Shown: in pieces, positions 1 to 6,894 of the stretch
Layout of the letters: every line of letters starts with the position of its first letter
Numbering within the stretch: the first letter of the stretch is position 1
Origin: CAZIPZ01 sp964541075
GTDB taxonomy: Bacteria; Acidobacteriota; Terriglobia; 20CM-2-55-15
Assembly (NCBI GenBank): GCA_964541075.1
Contig: CAZIPZ010000161.1
Coordinates: forward strand, 1-9,566
Reading direction: 5' to 3'
Length of the DNA stretch: 9,566 nt
Notes under the pieces: generated by a model
Seen by the model: the letters and a program-made list of their open reading frames with translations, nothing else
What the model was told of the DNA's origin: nothing
Databases searched by the model: none
Position numbers and translations under genes: made by a program

Positions 1-630
1 GCACGCGTCCAGACACCGTGTGCACGAACCGCAACGGTCCGGCGCTGGTGCGTCGTATTCATATATGGAATCGGTCAGAATGCAGCCTAAGAACAGCCAC
101 GACCCAACTCTCTGGTTAATGATGCACGTATTCTTACCGAACCAGCCAATGCCGGCGTATTTCGCGAACACCCGCTCCAGAAGCGGACCGGTGTCCACGT
201 ATGTTTTTGTCCGCGCCCCAGAGGCATGCTCAATCCATTCCGCAAGTTTGCGAAGACTTTCGCTCAAGGTCGCGTGATAGTCCGCGCCCCAGGCGTAGCG
301 CGAGATCCAGGCCCTCATGCGGTCGAATCGTGTGGTCGGATGCGGAGTGTTGTAGTTGACAGCGCAAACCACGACTGAACGGGCTCCAGGCAGGATGGAC
401 CATGGGTTCATCCGTGGCTCCTTCTGCCGCTCCATATATCGCATCTCACCCGCGTAACCGTTTTCCAACCATTTTGGATAGAAGGCAGCTTCTGGAAATG
501 ACTTTAAGGGCGCTATTCCAACAAGATCAAATCCAAGTTCCCGAGCCTTGGCCAGAATGTTCGATTTCTGGATCTCAGAGAATGTCTCTGTTGGAGAAGA
601 GGAGGATATTATCGGCGACGGATCGTTCAC
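1..630 (-). CDS. queG: Epoxyqueuosine reductase QueG, N-terminal 210 codons (3' end outside window)
   Basis: QueG is a cobalamin- and iron-sulfur-dependent enzyme that reduces epoxyqueuosine to queuosine at the wobble base of tRNAs with GUN anticodons; it is cytoplasmic. The minus-strand frame is open from position 630 to the window edge. It shows the family hallmarks in order: an N-terminal domain with WLENGYAGEMRYMERQ (residues 54-69), NPWSILPGARSVVV (75-88), the VDTGPLLERVFA segment (145-156) carrying the expected catalytic Asp146, GWFGKNTCIIN (162-172), and the first [4Fe-4S] motif CGSCTRCLDAC (Cys200, 203, 206, 210), exactly where the window stops. The start is a GTG at 630-628 whose GTGA overlaps the polX stop codon, which implies translational coupling. 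The second ferredoxin cluster motif and any C-terminal repeat domain lie outside the window. The family assignment is very secure; the exact start is less so, because the first 15 or so residues are not conserved-looking. Confidence 0.95.
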   Translation of the reverse strand, partial: MNDPSPIISSSSPTETFSEIQKSNILAKARELGFDLVGIAPLKSFPEAAFYPKWLENGYAGEMRYMERQKEPRMNPWSILPGARSVVVCAVNYNTPHPTTRFDRMRAWISRYAWGADYHATLSESLRKLAEWIEHASGARTKTYVDTGPLLERVFAKYAGIGWFGKNTCIINQRVGSWLFLGCILTDSIYEYDAPAPDRCGSCTRCLDAC

Positions 631-2336
631 GGCTGGCTCTTGAAACTTAACAGTTCCTCTACAGACTGCGCGTTCAAAACCTGCTCCTTTTCGATCCATC
701 CCCGCTGAGCAGTTGCAACGCCATAAGGGAGGTTCAGCAAGTCGTCGTAATTGTGGGAATCCGTACTGATGATGACATGAACTCCCATCTCGCGGGCTTT
801 GCGGCACAGCGTGTCGTTGAGATCCAGGCGATGAAAATTCGCATTCACCTCCAGACACGTGCGTGTTCGGGCTGCTTCCTTCATGACTACATCGAAATCG
901 AGGTCATACGGATCACGGTCGCCTATCAAACGTCCGGTCGGATGCCCGATCACGCGAACATAAGGATTCTGCATTGCACGCACAACCCGGGTCGTCAGCT
1001 CTTTGCGATCCTGTCTGAAGCCCGAGTGCACGGATGCCACGACGAAGTCCAGCCGGCTTAGCAACTCGTCGGAGTAGTCCAGGCTGCCGTCGAGTTTGAT
1101 ATCGACTTCCGTTCCTACAAGTACGCGGATATCGGAGCATTGTTCATTGATCGATCGAATCTCTTCCATGTGACGGAGTAGATCGTCGTCGGATAACCCT
1201 CCGGCGATACCGAGCGACTTGGAATGATCTGTAATCGCGACATATTGGTAACCACGCCGCCGCGCCGCCAGAACCATCTCTTCGGTCGAATACTTCCCGT
1301 CGCTCCAGGTGGTGTGCATGTGGAGATCACCACGAATATCCTCCACTTTTACGATGTCGGGCAACCCGCCGTTCGCTGCCGCCTCGAACTCTCCCTGGTC
1401 CTCTCGCAAGACAGGAGGAATGAACGGCAATCCGAGCTTTTCAAAGACTTCCTTCTCATCAATTCCGGCGACGCGAATATCGTCGGCATCGAAGAGACCA
1501 TATTCATTCAGCTTCAAACCCAGCCTGATAGCACGTTCGCGCATGCGAATGTTGTGAGCTTTGGATCCGGTGAAGTAATGGAACGCCGCTCCCCAGGAGG
1601 CGGGCTCCACCACCCGGAGATCGACCTGCAGATCATCCTGAACACGAACAGAGGCTTTCGTGGGCCCCTGGGCCAACACTTCAGTTATGAGAGGCATCGA
1701 CAGAAATGCCTTCATCGTGGACTCTGGCTTTGTGGACGCGGCGATGATGTCGATGTCGTGCACGACTTCGCGCATTCGCCTCAAGCTTCCGGCGTATGAA
1801 ACGCGTTCGGAATAACCTTCGAGATACTTGCAAAGCTGCACAGCCACGGGCGTCGCACGCCCGAGCAGATAGTTGCCTTTGCGGCGTCTGTAGATTTCGA
1901 TTCCGCGCAGAATGTTCTCGACAGTTTTCTTCTTGAAGCCAGGCACCCCGAGAAGCTTGTCCGTCTTACAAAGTTGTTCAAGCTCATCGATGGTCTGAAT
2001 CTGAAAACGGTCGAAGATTTCTTTGGCGGTTTTCGGCCCGACACTGGGTACATCGACCATGCGAATGAGTCCCAGCGGCACTTCTCTTTTCAGTTGCTCG
2101 TGAAATTCCATGACGCCGGTGTCGCCGTACTCAACGATTTTCCTGGCGAGATCGTCACCAATGCCTGGAATGTCGCGTAGCCCGCCCTTTTTCATGACGT
2201 TTTCAATGTTGTCTGTTAAGGCTTCCAGGCTTGTAGCTGCCTTGCGATACGCCTTTATTCGGAATGGATTTGCGCCCTGAATCTCCAGAAGATCCGCGAT
2301 CTGATTGAAGGTGGCGGCTATTTCCAAATTTCGCAT
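627..2336 (-). CDS. polX: DNA polymerase X with C-terminal PHP exonuclease domain
   Basis: Family X DNA polymerase, used in base-excision or gap-filling repair, with a PHP domain that gives Mn-dependent 3'-5' exonuclease and AP-endonuclease-type activity in characterised bacterial homologues. At 569 residues it matches the usual length (about 570). Visible architecture: an N-terminal 8-kDa-like helical domain with helix-hairpin-helix motifs (LRDIPGIGDDLARKI at 53-67, MVDVPSVGPKTAKEIF at 93-108, LLGVPGFKKKT at 128-138); the polymerase palm with GSLRRMRE (183-190) and metal-binding Asp194, Asp196 and Asp239; and a PHP domain starting at DLHMH. PHP metal ligands all appear intact: His339, His341, Asp346, His371, Glu410, His437, His465, Asp526, His528. 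The ATG at 2336 has no obvious Shine-Dalgarno sequence. It lies 42 bp after the upstream [2Fe-2S] gene and its stop overlaps queG, so it probably belongs to a four-gene unit. Confidence 0.97.
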   Translation of the reverse strand: MRNLEIAATFNQIADLLEIQGANPFRIKAYRKAATSLEALTDNIENVMKKGGLRDIPGIGDDLARKIVEYGDTGVMEFHEQLKREVPLGLIRMVDVPSVGPKTAKEIFDRFQIQTIDELEQLCKTDKLLGVPGFKKKTVENILRGIEIYRRRKGNYLLGRATPVAVQLCKYLEGYSERVSYAGSLRRMREVVHDIDIIAASTKPESTMKAFLSMPLITEVLAQGPTKASVRVQDDLQVDLRVVEPASWGAAFHYFTGSKAHNIRMRERAIRLGLKLNEYGLFDADDIRVAGIDEKEVFEKLGLPFIPPVLREDQGEFEAAANGGLPDIVKVEDIRGDLHMHTTWSDGKYSTEEMVLAARRRGYQYVAITDHSKSLGIAGGLSDDDLLRHMEEIRSINEQCSDIRVLVGTEVDIKLDGSLDYSDELLSRLDFVVASVHSGFRQDRKELTTRVVRAMQNPYVRVIGHPTGRLIGDRDPYDLDFDVVMKEAARTRTCLEVNANFHRLDLNDTLCRKAREMGVHVIISTDSHNYDDLLNLPYGVATAQRGWIEKEQVLNAQSVEELLSFKSQP

Positions 2337-2378
2337 GCGTTGACTTTGATAGTAACACGCGGCGTAAGAACGGTCAGA

Positions 2379-2681
2379 TCAGGAGGCTGTCGAAGATGGA
2401 GGAAGATTTCGGCGAATCTCCGACGACACACCGGTCACGTGCATTCCCTCGCGCACGTCCAGGCGGCATGCCTGTCGTTTGGAGTCGCATACTCCGTTGC
2501 GAACCGTGACGGTGCAGTTATTGCATGCACCGTTCCAACAGAATTGGCCGTAAGAAATCGTTGATGGCGAAATGTATTGGAGTCCACGGAGAAGCGTGTT
2601 GTTTTCGGGCACTTCTATTTCTTTGTCCAGTAGTCGAAGGCGGAGAAGCTTGTCATATTCTCCAAACAATTCCGAAAACAT
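2379..2681 (-). CDS. Small [2Fe-2S] ferredoxin-like protein
   Basis: A 100-residue protein with a plant-type ferredoxin cysteine pattern: FCWNGACNNCTV gives Cys48-X4-Cys53-X2-Cys56, and the fourth ligand is Cys72 in RQACRLDV (an extra Cys65 is also present). The preceding EIEVPENNTLLRGLQY segment resembles the beta-grasp strand and helix that open [2Fe-2S] domains. It is therefore likely a soluble electron carrier or the iron-sulfur subunit of a larger redox enzyme; its partner is not identifiable here. The ATG at 2681 has an AAAGG-like ribosome binding site about 11 nt upstream. It sits between topoisomerase IB (57 bp upstream) and polX (42 bp downstream) on the same strand. Supplying electrons to the iron-sulfur/cobalamin enzyme QueG two genes downstream is an attractive but untested idea. 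Confidence 0.85.
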   Translation of the reverse strand: MFSELFGEYDKLLRLRLLDKEIEVPENNTLLRGLQYISPSTISYGQFCWNGACNNCTVTVRNGVCDSKRQACRLDVREGMHVTGVSSEIRRNLPPSSTAS

Positions 2682-2738
2682 ACGTGATTCTGCCTTTCAA
2701 CGTCGTTATCGGACACAGGAACGCGGCTCTTTAGAAAA

Positions 2739-3860
2739 TTACGCACCGGTGGGGCGCGTCCGGCGCGCGAATCTAATGGATCTGCGGAGGCTCTGCTCAA
2801 GCGTCGGCGCCGATTGGAGTTTGGATTGTTTCTGCAGCAGCGTCAGGACTGCTCTCTCTTCAGGACGCAACCCTGCGGATTGCGCGCGCATCAGGATAAG
2901 GGCGGGTGATCTTTCCAGGTAAGCTTCAAATACCGCGGGATGGATGTAGCACTTTCTGCACACCGCTGCGGTGTTCCCGAGACGCTCGGCAACTGAGGCG
3001 ACCGCGTTAAGGATGTTCTTCCGAGCCTGTTTCTGAGATCTGAACTCCAGTTGCTCGCTTAGAGCGCGCACTGCGAGGACGGCGCCTGCCCAGGTGCGGA
3101 AATCCTTCGCCGTAAAATCTTCTCCGGAAATCGCGCGTAGGTACTCGTTCACATCGGAGGAACCGACCGATTTTCGCTCCCCGGACTCTGCGAAGTATTG
3201 GAACAATTCATATCCCGGCAGGTCCCGCAACCGGCGGACGATCTTCGCCAAGTGGGCGTCCTCGATAGTGAGTGCATGCCGTATGCCGCTCTTGCCGCGA
3301 AAATAGAAGTTTATCTTCGCTCCGGCGACATCAACATGGCGGTCGCGAAGCGTAGTCAGCCCGTAGGACAAATTCTGCCTCGTGTACTCTTCGTTGCCGA
3401 CACGAATGAAAGTCGTTTCGAGCAGCCGAACAACCGTAGCTAGAACCTTTTCACGGCTCAACCCGGGACGCGCGAGATCGCGTCGGACCCGGTCTCGAAT
3501 CCTGGGGAGCGCCTTGCCAAAGGCGATCATGCGATGGAATTTCACGCCATCTCGGACCTGCCTCCAACGCGGGTGATATCGATATTGTTTACGCTTCCGC
3601 GAGTCTCGTCCTACGGCCTGTAAGTGGCCGTCGGGGGCAGCGCAGATCCATACTTGCCTCCATGCGGGAGGCACGACCAGAGATCGAATGCGCTTCAGGG
3701 TTTCTGCGTCTCGGATAACTCGTCCGTTGGGCGCAACATAGCGAAACGATTTGCGTGATCCGATTCTGCTGATGCCTGGCATCCGGTCCGTGACGTATCG
3801 CAAACCGGCAACGTTGGCCGATACCGCGGCCTCCGCCAAACTGGTCTTTGCTCTCGCCAT
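2739..3860 (-). CDS. DNA topoisomerase IB (poxvirus-like bacterial type)
   Basis: A 373-residue type IB topoisomerase, which relaxes supercoils through a transient 3'-phosphotyrosyl link. The N-terminal domain contains GRVIRDAETLKRI and LVVPPAWRQVWI (about residues 46-72), then GRDSRKRKQYRYHPRWR (84-100). The catalytic domain holds the complete active-site set by alignment with the vaccinia and Deinococcus enzymes: Arg153 (FIRVGNEEY), Lys190 (FYFRGKSG), Arg255 (DFRTWAGA), Asn296 (LGNTAAV) and nucleophile Tyr305 (CRKCYIHP). Asn in place of the poxviral His, nine residues before the Tyr, is as expected for bacterial members. The basic C-terminal tail (RRSIRFARRTRP) may aid DNA binding. It is the first gene of the apparent minus-strand unit and is divergent from the coiled-coil gene at 3916, with only 55 bp between them, where any promoters must lie. 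No strong ribosome binding site precedes the ATG. Confidence 0.96.
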   Translation of the reverse strand: MARAKTSLAEAAVSANVAGLRYVTDRMPGISRIGSRKSFRYVAPNGRVIRDAETLKRIRSLVVPPAWRQVWICAAPDGHLQAVGRDSRKRKQYRYHPRWRQVRDGVKFHRMIAFGKALPRIRDRVRRDLARPGLSREKVLATVVRLLETTFIRVGNEEYTRQNLSYGLTTLRDRHVDVAGAKINFYFRGKSGIRHALTIEDAHLAKIVRRLRDLPGYELFQYFAESGERKSVGSSDVNEYLRAISGEDFTAKDFRTWAGAVLAVRALSEQLEFRSQKQARKNILNAVASVAERLGNTAAVCRKCYIHPAVFEAYLERSPALILMRAQSAGLRPEERAVLTLLQKQSKLQSAPTLEQSLRRSIRFARRTRPTGA

Positions 3861-3915
3861 ACTTTGGTTCGACGTCTAAAAGGAAAAGGGGATAAATTTG
3901 TAGTACGGGGGATTT

Positions 3916-4371
3916 ATGGAAACTCTCTTGGTTGCGGCCATTATCATGATTTCGCTCTCGATCATCGTGCAGGCCGGTGTTCTCTTAGCAATGTATCTAA
4001 AAGCGCGGAAGCTTTCGAATCAGGTGAGCGAACTCGTCGCGGACAGTCGAAAACTTGTGCCGCCCCTGGAGACCGCCGCAGCAAATTTGAAAACGGTTTC
4101 TGGTGATTTTCGAGAAATCGGAAAAGCCGCTCGAGAGCAAATTGAAGAAATGCAATTCCTGGTGATGGAAACGCGCGATGCCGCCACCGCCGAAATCGAA
4201 AATCTGCGGTGCAGATTCCATGAGATCCTGGACGAAACGAGCGGAACGCTCCTCGCACCCCTCCGGCAATGGAACGCCGTTGTTTCCGGAGTTAAAGAGG
4301 GCCTTCGCGTCTTCTTCCGGCGCGGGACGAAAAGAACAGGCCCGGCAGACGAGCACGTTCCCGCCGCCTGA
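3916..4371 (+). CDS. Single-pass membrane protein with coiled coil, unknown function
   Basis: I do not recognise a precise family. The 151-residue product starts with one hydrophobic segment (about residues 4-27, LLVAAIIMISLSIIVQAGVL), followed by KARK, so the bulk is probably cytoplasmic. Residues 33-105 are rich in heptad-like charged and aliphatic spacing (SNQVSELVADSRKLV, AAREQIEEMQFLV), typical of a coiled coil. The tail is basic then acidic (FFRRGTKRTGPADEHVPAA). This layout is similar to DUF948-type or methyl-accepting-like small membrane proteins, but the similarity is general. A GGGGGA purine run lies 3 nt before the ATG, and more purine-rich sequence lies further upstream. The gene ends just before a strong hairpin at 4383-4407 and stands alone on the plus strand upstream of the tRNA. 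It is most likely ordinary chromosomal content, not part of the island. Confidence 0.75.
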   Translation: METLLVAAIIMISLSIIVQAGVLLAMYLKARKLSNQVSELVADSRKLVPPLETAAANLKTVSGDFREIGKAAREQIEEMQFLVMETRDAATAEIENLRCRFHEILDETSGTLLAPLRQWNAVVSGVKEGLRVFFRRGTKRTGPADEHVPAA

Positions 4372-4378
4372 GTCTAAT

Positions 4379-4410
4379 AACGGAGCGTTGAGGAAACCTC
4401 GACGCTCGTT
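4379..4410 (+). terminator. Hairpin terminator after the coiled-coil gene
   Basis: GAGCGTTGAGG (4383-4393) pairs with CCTCGACGCTC (4397-4407) around an AAA loop, giving 11 bp with a single G-U wobble. The outer AAC/GTT pair can extend the stem past one bulged base. It begins about 8 nt after the stop codon. The downstream sequence GTTCCTTCC is only moderately T-rich, so it may be a weak intrinsic terminator or an RNA 3'-end stabiliser. Confidence 0.6.
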
Positions 4411-4447
4411 CCTTCCGCGCAGACCGTCTCCCACCAACACAGGCGTC

Positions 4448-4477
4448 TTCATCTGTCATTCGATTGCGTGTTATATT
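4448..4477 (+). promoter_or_regulatory. Possible promoter of tRNA-Lys
   Basis: A TATATT box at 4472-4477 lies 15 nt upstream of the mature tRNA 5' end, a sensible place for a sigma70 -10 element giving a short 5' leader. The corresponding -35 (TTCATC at 4448-4453, spacer 18) matches poorly. The call rests mainly on the -10 and its position. Confidence 0.35.
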
Positions 4478-4492
4478 CCTCTGGCTGTCTTC

Positions 4493-4565
<73 letters not shown>

Positions 4566-4786
4566 TTTTAGAATGAATAGATTACAGACATCGGCTGCGA
4601 GATGGCCCCTTCAAAGGTAGCAAATAGGTAGCAGAAGCTTCCAAATCGTTCTGCGAGTCTTTCCGTGCTGACCTGCAGCTCTTTCGGCTTCGTGACTTCG
4701 GAAATATCGTCATCCCAACCCCCTCTTTCCTCCCCCCATATTTAGCCGCTGGGGCGCAGAAACGACTTACGATTGAGCTTCAATGA

Positions 4787-4814
4787 TTGACTTCGCTGCG
4801 GAAAGTTGTAGAAA
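4787..4814 (+). promoter_or_regulatory. Candidate sigma70 promoter for the island
   Basis: TTGACT (4787-4792, five of six to the -35 consensus) and TAGAAA (4809-4814, four of six to the -10) are spaced by 16 nt. A start near 4821 would give a leader of about 24 nt containing the GGAGGGG ribosome binding site of the first TIR gene. It is the best promoter-like pair seen upstream of the island, but it is an eye match only. Confidence 0.35.
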
Positions 4815-4828
4815 TAGAGTTGCCCCAC

Positions 4829-4835
4829 GGAGGGG
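4829..4835 (+). promoter_or_regulatory. Ribosome binding site GGAGGGG fixing a TTG start
   Basis: GGAGGGG lies 9 nt upstream of the TTG at 4845. No ATG or GTG in this frame lies within a sensible distance of it, so it supports the TTG as the real start of the first TIR-like gene. Confidence 0.6.
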
Positions 4836-4844
4836 TCGTACCTT

Positions 4845-5642
4845 TTGGATAAAAATTCTATCCAGGCTGCCCTTCTCGCCCTTTCGGAAACCCGCCGTAA
4901 GTCGGAAAATAAACTCGCGTCATCTCTGTCAGAGTTGTTCATCAACCAAAATCTGCTCGGCGAGAGGAGTCCGTCGTTACTTTCACTGGCTGCTGCCGCC
5001 AAGCCCACCCGGTCCCTGGCCGACCTCGCGAACCCGCTTGGAGCGCCGGACAACCGCCCGCTGTATACCCTGCGCGATCTCCTGACTCCGCCGCCGAAGC
5101 CGGAGATCGACTTTTCATTCCTCGCCCGGTTGTCGAGCCAGCCGAAGCGCAAGGTCTTCATTAGCTACCACCATCGAAACGACCAATGGGCCTACGACTA
5201 CTTCAGCCGCGAGTTTGGCGAGGATCTCGAACTCTTCTATGACAATTCGCTCGATGGGAAGATCCGCAGCGACGATCCGGAATATGTGAACCGCGCTATC
5301 CGCGAGGATCATATTGTCGGGTCGTCTATTACTATCCTACTGGTGGGTCCCGATACAGGAAAGCGGAAGTATGTGGACTGGGAGATCCGCTCTACTCTGC
5401 ATGAGAAGCACGCGCTGTTGGGACTGGCGTTATTCAGCGCCAAAAAAACGTCGGATGGCATGACTATAGTGCCCGATAGACTACACGATAATGTTGTCAG
5501 CGGCTATGCCCACTTTATGGATCTCGCTTTTGTGAACGGCCCGAGTGGGCTGAAAGTGGCTATTGAAACTGCCATCGAGAAGAGTAAGGCCACCTACCGC
5601 ATCGTCAATTCCCGCGAGAAGATGCCCCGCAACCTTTCGTGA
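4845..5642 (+). CDS. TIR-like (Thoeris ThsB / DUF1863-type) domain protein with N-terminal extension
   Basis: A 265-residue protein whose C-terminal part (about residues 102-250) matches the TIR-like DUF1863/MTH538 family that includes Thoeris ThsB. Diagnostic pieces are the first strand KVFISYHHRND (103-113), DDPEYVNRAIREDHIVGSS (143-161), TILLVGPDTGKRKYVDWEI (163-181) and the following helix and strand ending in LLGLALF. Glu180 in the VDWEI motif is the candidate catalytic Glu of TIR NAD-processing enzymes. In Thoeris, the TIR protein senses infection and makes an NAD-derived signal that activates the ThsA effector; whether this copy does so is inference. Residues 1-100 are unusual for ThsB, which is generally close to a bare TIR: a helical, Ser/Leu/Ala-rich segment, then a proline-containing linker (LLTPPPKPEID). 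The start is TTG, supported by GGAGGGG nine nt upstream. No ThsA with both Sir2-like and SLOG domains is visible; a SLOG-like gene begins at 9216. Confidence 0.88.
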   Translation: MDKNSIQAALLALSETRRKSENKLASSLSELFINQNLLGERSPSLLSLAAAAKPTRSLADLANPLGAPDNRPLYTLRDLLTPPPKPEIDFSFLARLSSQPKRKVFISYHHRNDQWAYDYFSREFGEDLELFYDNSLDGKIRSDDPEYVNRAIREDHIVGSSITILLVGPDTGKRKYVDWEIRSTLHEKHALLGLALFSAKKTSDGMTIVPDRLHDNVVSGYAHFMDLAFVNGPSGLKVAIETAIEKSKATYRIVNSREKMPRNLS

Positions 5643-5671
5643 GGTTGGACCGACCTTCGTTGTTCGCCTAT

Positions 5672-5702
5672 GGTCGGATACGAACTTGGTGTTCGTTCGA
5701 CC
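5672..5702. repeat. Inverted repeat / hairpin between the two TIR genes
   Basis: GGTCG (5672-5676) pairs with CGACC (5698-5702), and ACGAAC (5680-5685) pairs with GTTCGT (5691-5696) around a TTGGT loop, giving 11 paired bases with a small GAT/T internal loop. No T-run follows, so an intrinsic terminator is unlikely. It could be an attenuator or processing hairpin, or an operator for a dimeric regulator. It lies in the 157-bp gap, by far the largest gap before the 9116-9215 interval in this otherwise tight gene series. Confidence 0.5.
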
Positions 5703-5788
5703 TCGCCTTTGGACCATGCGTGGGAATGGGAACGAGAGTGATCCGTTGAAATTGCCATCAACATATCTGACGCAAGCTTCTTAAAGAG

Positions 5789-5794
5789 AGGAGG
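5789..5794 (+). promoter_or_regulatory. Consensus Shine-Dalgarno AGGAGG before the second TIR gene
   Basis: A perfect AGGAGG (within GAGAGGAGG, 5786-5794) sits 5 nt before a TTG at 5800. It strongly supports that TTG as the translation start and shows that the interrupted gene still has intact initiation signals. Confidence 0.7.
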
Positions 5795-5799
5795 TCGCT

Positions 5800-6276
5800 T
5801 TGAGCGACGAAACGAAGAATGTTTTCATTAGTCACATCCACGAAGATGATGACGTACTTCAAGGACTTAAGGATTTACTAGATCGAAGTGGGTATAGCAT
5901 CCGCGATGGCTCGATTGACAGCAGTAAACCTAATGACGCGCAGAGCGACGATTACATCAAATCCAACATTCTCGCCCCTCGAATTTAATGGGCAAGCACA
6001 ATGATCGTGCTGATTAGCCCCGATACTCACACTAGTAAATGGGTTGGATGGGAGATTGAATATGCGGCCAAGGAAGGCAAACGAATAATTGGCGTGTGGG
6101 GTCAGGGCTGCCAGGATTCGAATGTTCCTGCAAACCTGGACCGCTATGCAGATGCGGTCGTAGGCTGGCAAGCCGAGCGAGTTATGGATGCCGTAACGGG
6201 CAAGATCAATAACTGGTACACGTGCAATGGAGCTCAACGCGAACCGCGGCCCCTTACCCGTTATAGCTGCAACTAA
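5800..6276 (+). pseudogene. TIR-domain protein interrupted by an in-frame TAA
   Basis: The frame reads as a single TIR-family protein of 158 codons broken only by TAA at codon 63 (5986-5988). The N-terminal part has the first strand and helix (NVFISHIHEDDDVLQGLKDLL, residues 7-27) and DYIKSNILAPRI (51-62). After the stop the same frame resumes with WASTMIVLISPDTHTSKW, VGWEIEYAAKEGKRIIGVWG and YADAVVGWQAERVMDAV, the expected remaining strands including the WEIE segment with the candidate catalytic Glu. From the family pattern (APRI-x-WA) the lost residue is probably Gln (CAA to TAA) or another single-base neighbour. No frameshift is needed. It could be a recently inactivated gene, a sequencing error, a recoded stop, or two fragments with reinitiation at ATG 6001, for which no good ribosome binding site is seen. 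The start is TTG with a perfect AGGAGG. The 12-bp gap to the next gene suggests it was part of the operon. Confidence 0.8.
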
Positions 6277-6288
6277 GTCCGCCTCGGC

Positions 6289-6894
6289 ATGACGCTGTAT
6301 TCGTATGTCGTCGCCCGCGACTACGGGTTCGCCCCCAACCCTTTTTATGGTGTCTGCACTCTGGCAACATGTAAGCCCCTAATTCGACGGCATGCAATCG
6401 TCGGTGATTGGGTCGTAGGAACCGGCTCTAAAACGAAGGGATTGGACGGCCGTCTTGTATTTGCAATGCAAGTGGCAGAAACCCTAACATTCGATCAGTA
6501 TTGGGCTGATATCCGCTTTCTGAACAAGAGGCCGCATCTCGACGGTAGTCTGAAACAATCACTGGGTGACAACATCTATCACCGGGATTCTAGAAGCGGA
6601 AAGTGGCTCCAAGAGAATTCACATCATAGTTTTTCGGATGGTCGTCCGAATCCGCACAACATCGCGAATGATACGCAGACGGACCGGATGCTCATAGGAT
6701 TTGATTTCGTCTACTGGGGACGATCCGGTCCCTCAATTCCAAAGCAGTTTCGTCGATCTGATTTCAATGTTTGCGCGCACCGCGGACACAAGTGCCGATT
6801 CCCGAATGAAGCGGCTGTGGCAGCATTCATCCAATGGATTCGATCCGTGGGTGCTGCGGGATATACGGGCCCGCCAAGCGAATGGCCAACTTGA
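6289..6894 (+). CDS. Nmad2-type (nucleotide modification associated domain 2) protein
   Basis: A 201-residue protein that is essentially one domain and resembles the Nmad2 family, which was defined by its association with phage and bacterial DNA-base-modification gene clusters. Its biochemical activity is, to my knowledge, not established. Conserved-looking blocks: YSYVVARDYGFAPNPFYG (4-21), CTLATCKPLIRR (23-34), VGDWVVGTGSK (38-48), GDNIYHRD (93-100), SHHSFSDG (111-118), NPHNIANDTQTDRMLIG (121-137), FVYWG (140-144), VCAHRGHKCRF (161-171), and the terminal WIRS...GYTGPPSEW. The many His/Asp/Asn positions suggest an enzyme or a base-binding pocket. The ATG at 6289 fits the expected family start (short lead before YSYVV) but lacks a Shine-Dalgarno sequence, so translation may depend on coupling with the upstream TIR frame 12 bp away. 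That matters if the TAA upstream is real. The 3' end overlaps the MazG gene by 13 nt. Confidence 0.82.
   Translation: MTLYSYVVARDYGFAPNPFYGVCTLATCKPLIRRHAIVGDWVVGTGSKTKGLDGRLVFAMQVAETLTFDQYWADIRFLNKRPHLDGSLKQSLGDNIYHRDSRSGKWLQENSHHSFSDGRPNPHNIANDTQTDRMLIGFDFVYWGRSGPSIPKQFRRSDFNVCAHRGHKCRFPNEAAVAAFIQWIRSVGAAGYTGPPSEWPT

Larger units (their letters stand above)
4566..4844. other. Non-coding segment between tRNA-Lys and the island's first gene
   Basis: A 279-bp stretch without a convincing gene. Near the tRNA it contains a short direct repeat, GGTAGCA at 4616-4622 and 4627-4633, separated by AATA. A pyrimidine-rich tract (about 4718-4738) follows, and a possible promoter lies just before the first TIR gene. 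A minus-strand frame of about 60 codons ending near the tRNA is open but has no usable start codon and no family resemblance that I can defend. If the island was inserted at the tRNA, this is where the left junction or remnants of an integration module would be, but no copy of the tRNA 3' end is visible. Confidence 0.5.

Noticed and set aside
20..650. Plus-strand open frames at 20-277 and 402-650.
   Set aside because: They lie antisense to a clear QueG coding frame with conserved catalytic and cluster motifs; they are shadows.
1224..1799. 191-codon plus-strand frame.
   Set aside because: It is fully antisense to polX and has no recognisable domain.
4566..4738. Open minus-strand frame of about 60 codons ending next to the tRNA, possibly the tail of an integrase.
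   Set aside because: A stop bounds it upstream, it has no start codon, and no tyrosine-recombinase motif (R-H-R-Y box) is present; it is too short to support.
5642..5660. Short imperfect stem AGGTT/GACCT right after the first TIR gene as a terminator.
   Set aside because: Only five pairs including one wobble, and no adequate T-run; the better hairpin is at 5672-5702.
6834..6881. Upstream ATG giving 16 extra residues on the MazG-like protein.
   Set aside because: It would overlap the Nmad2 gene by 61 nt, has no clear ribosome binding site, and adds residues that look like read-through of the overlapping gene; ATG 6882 is preferred.
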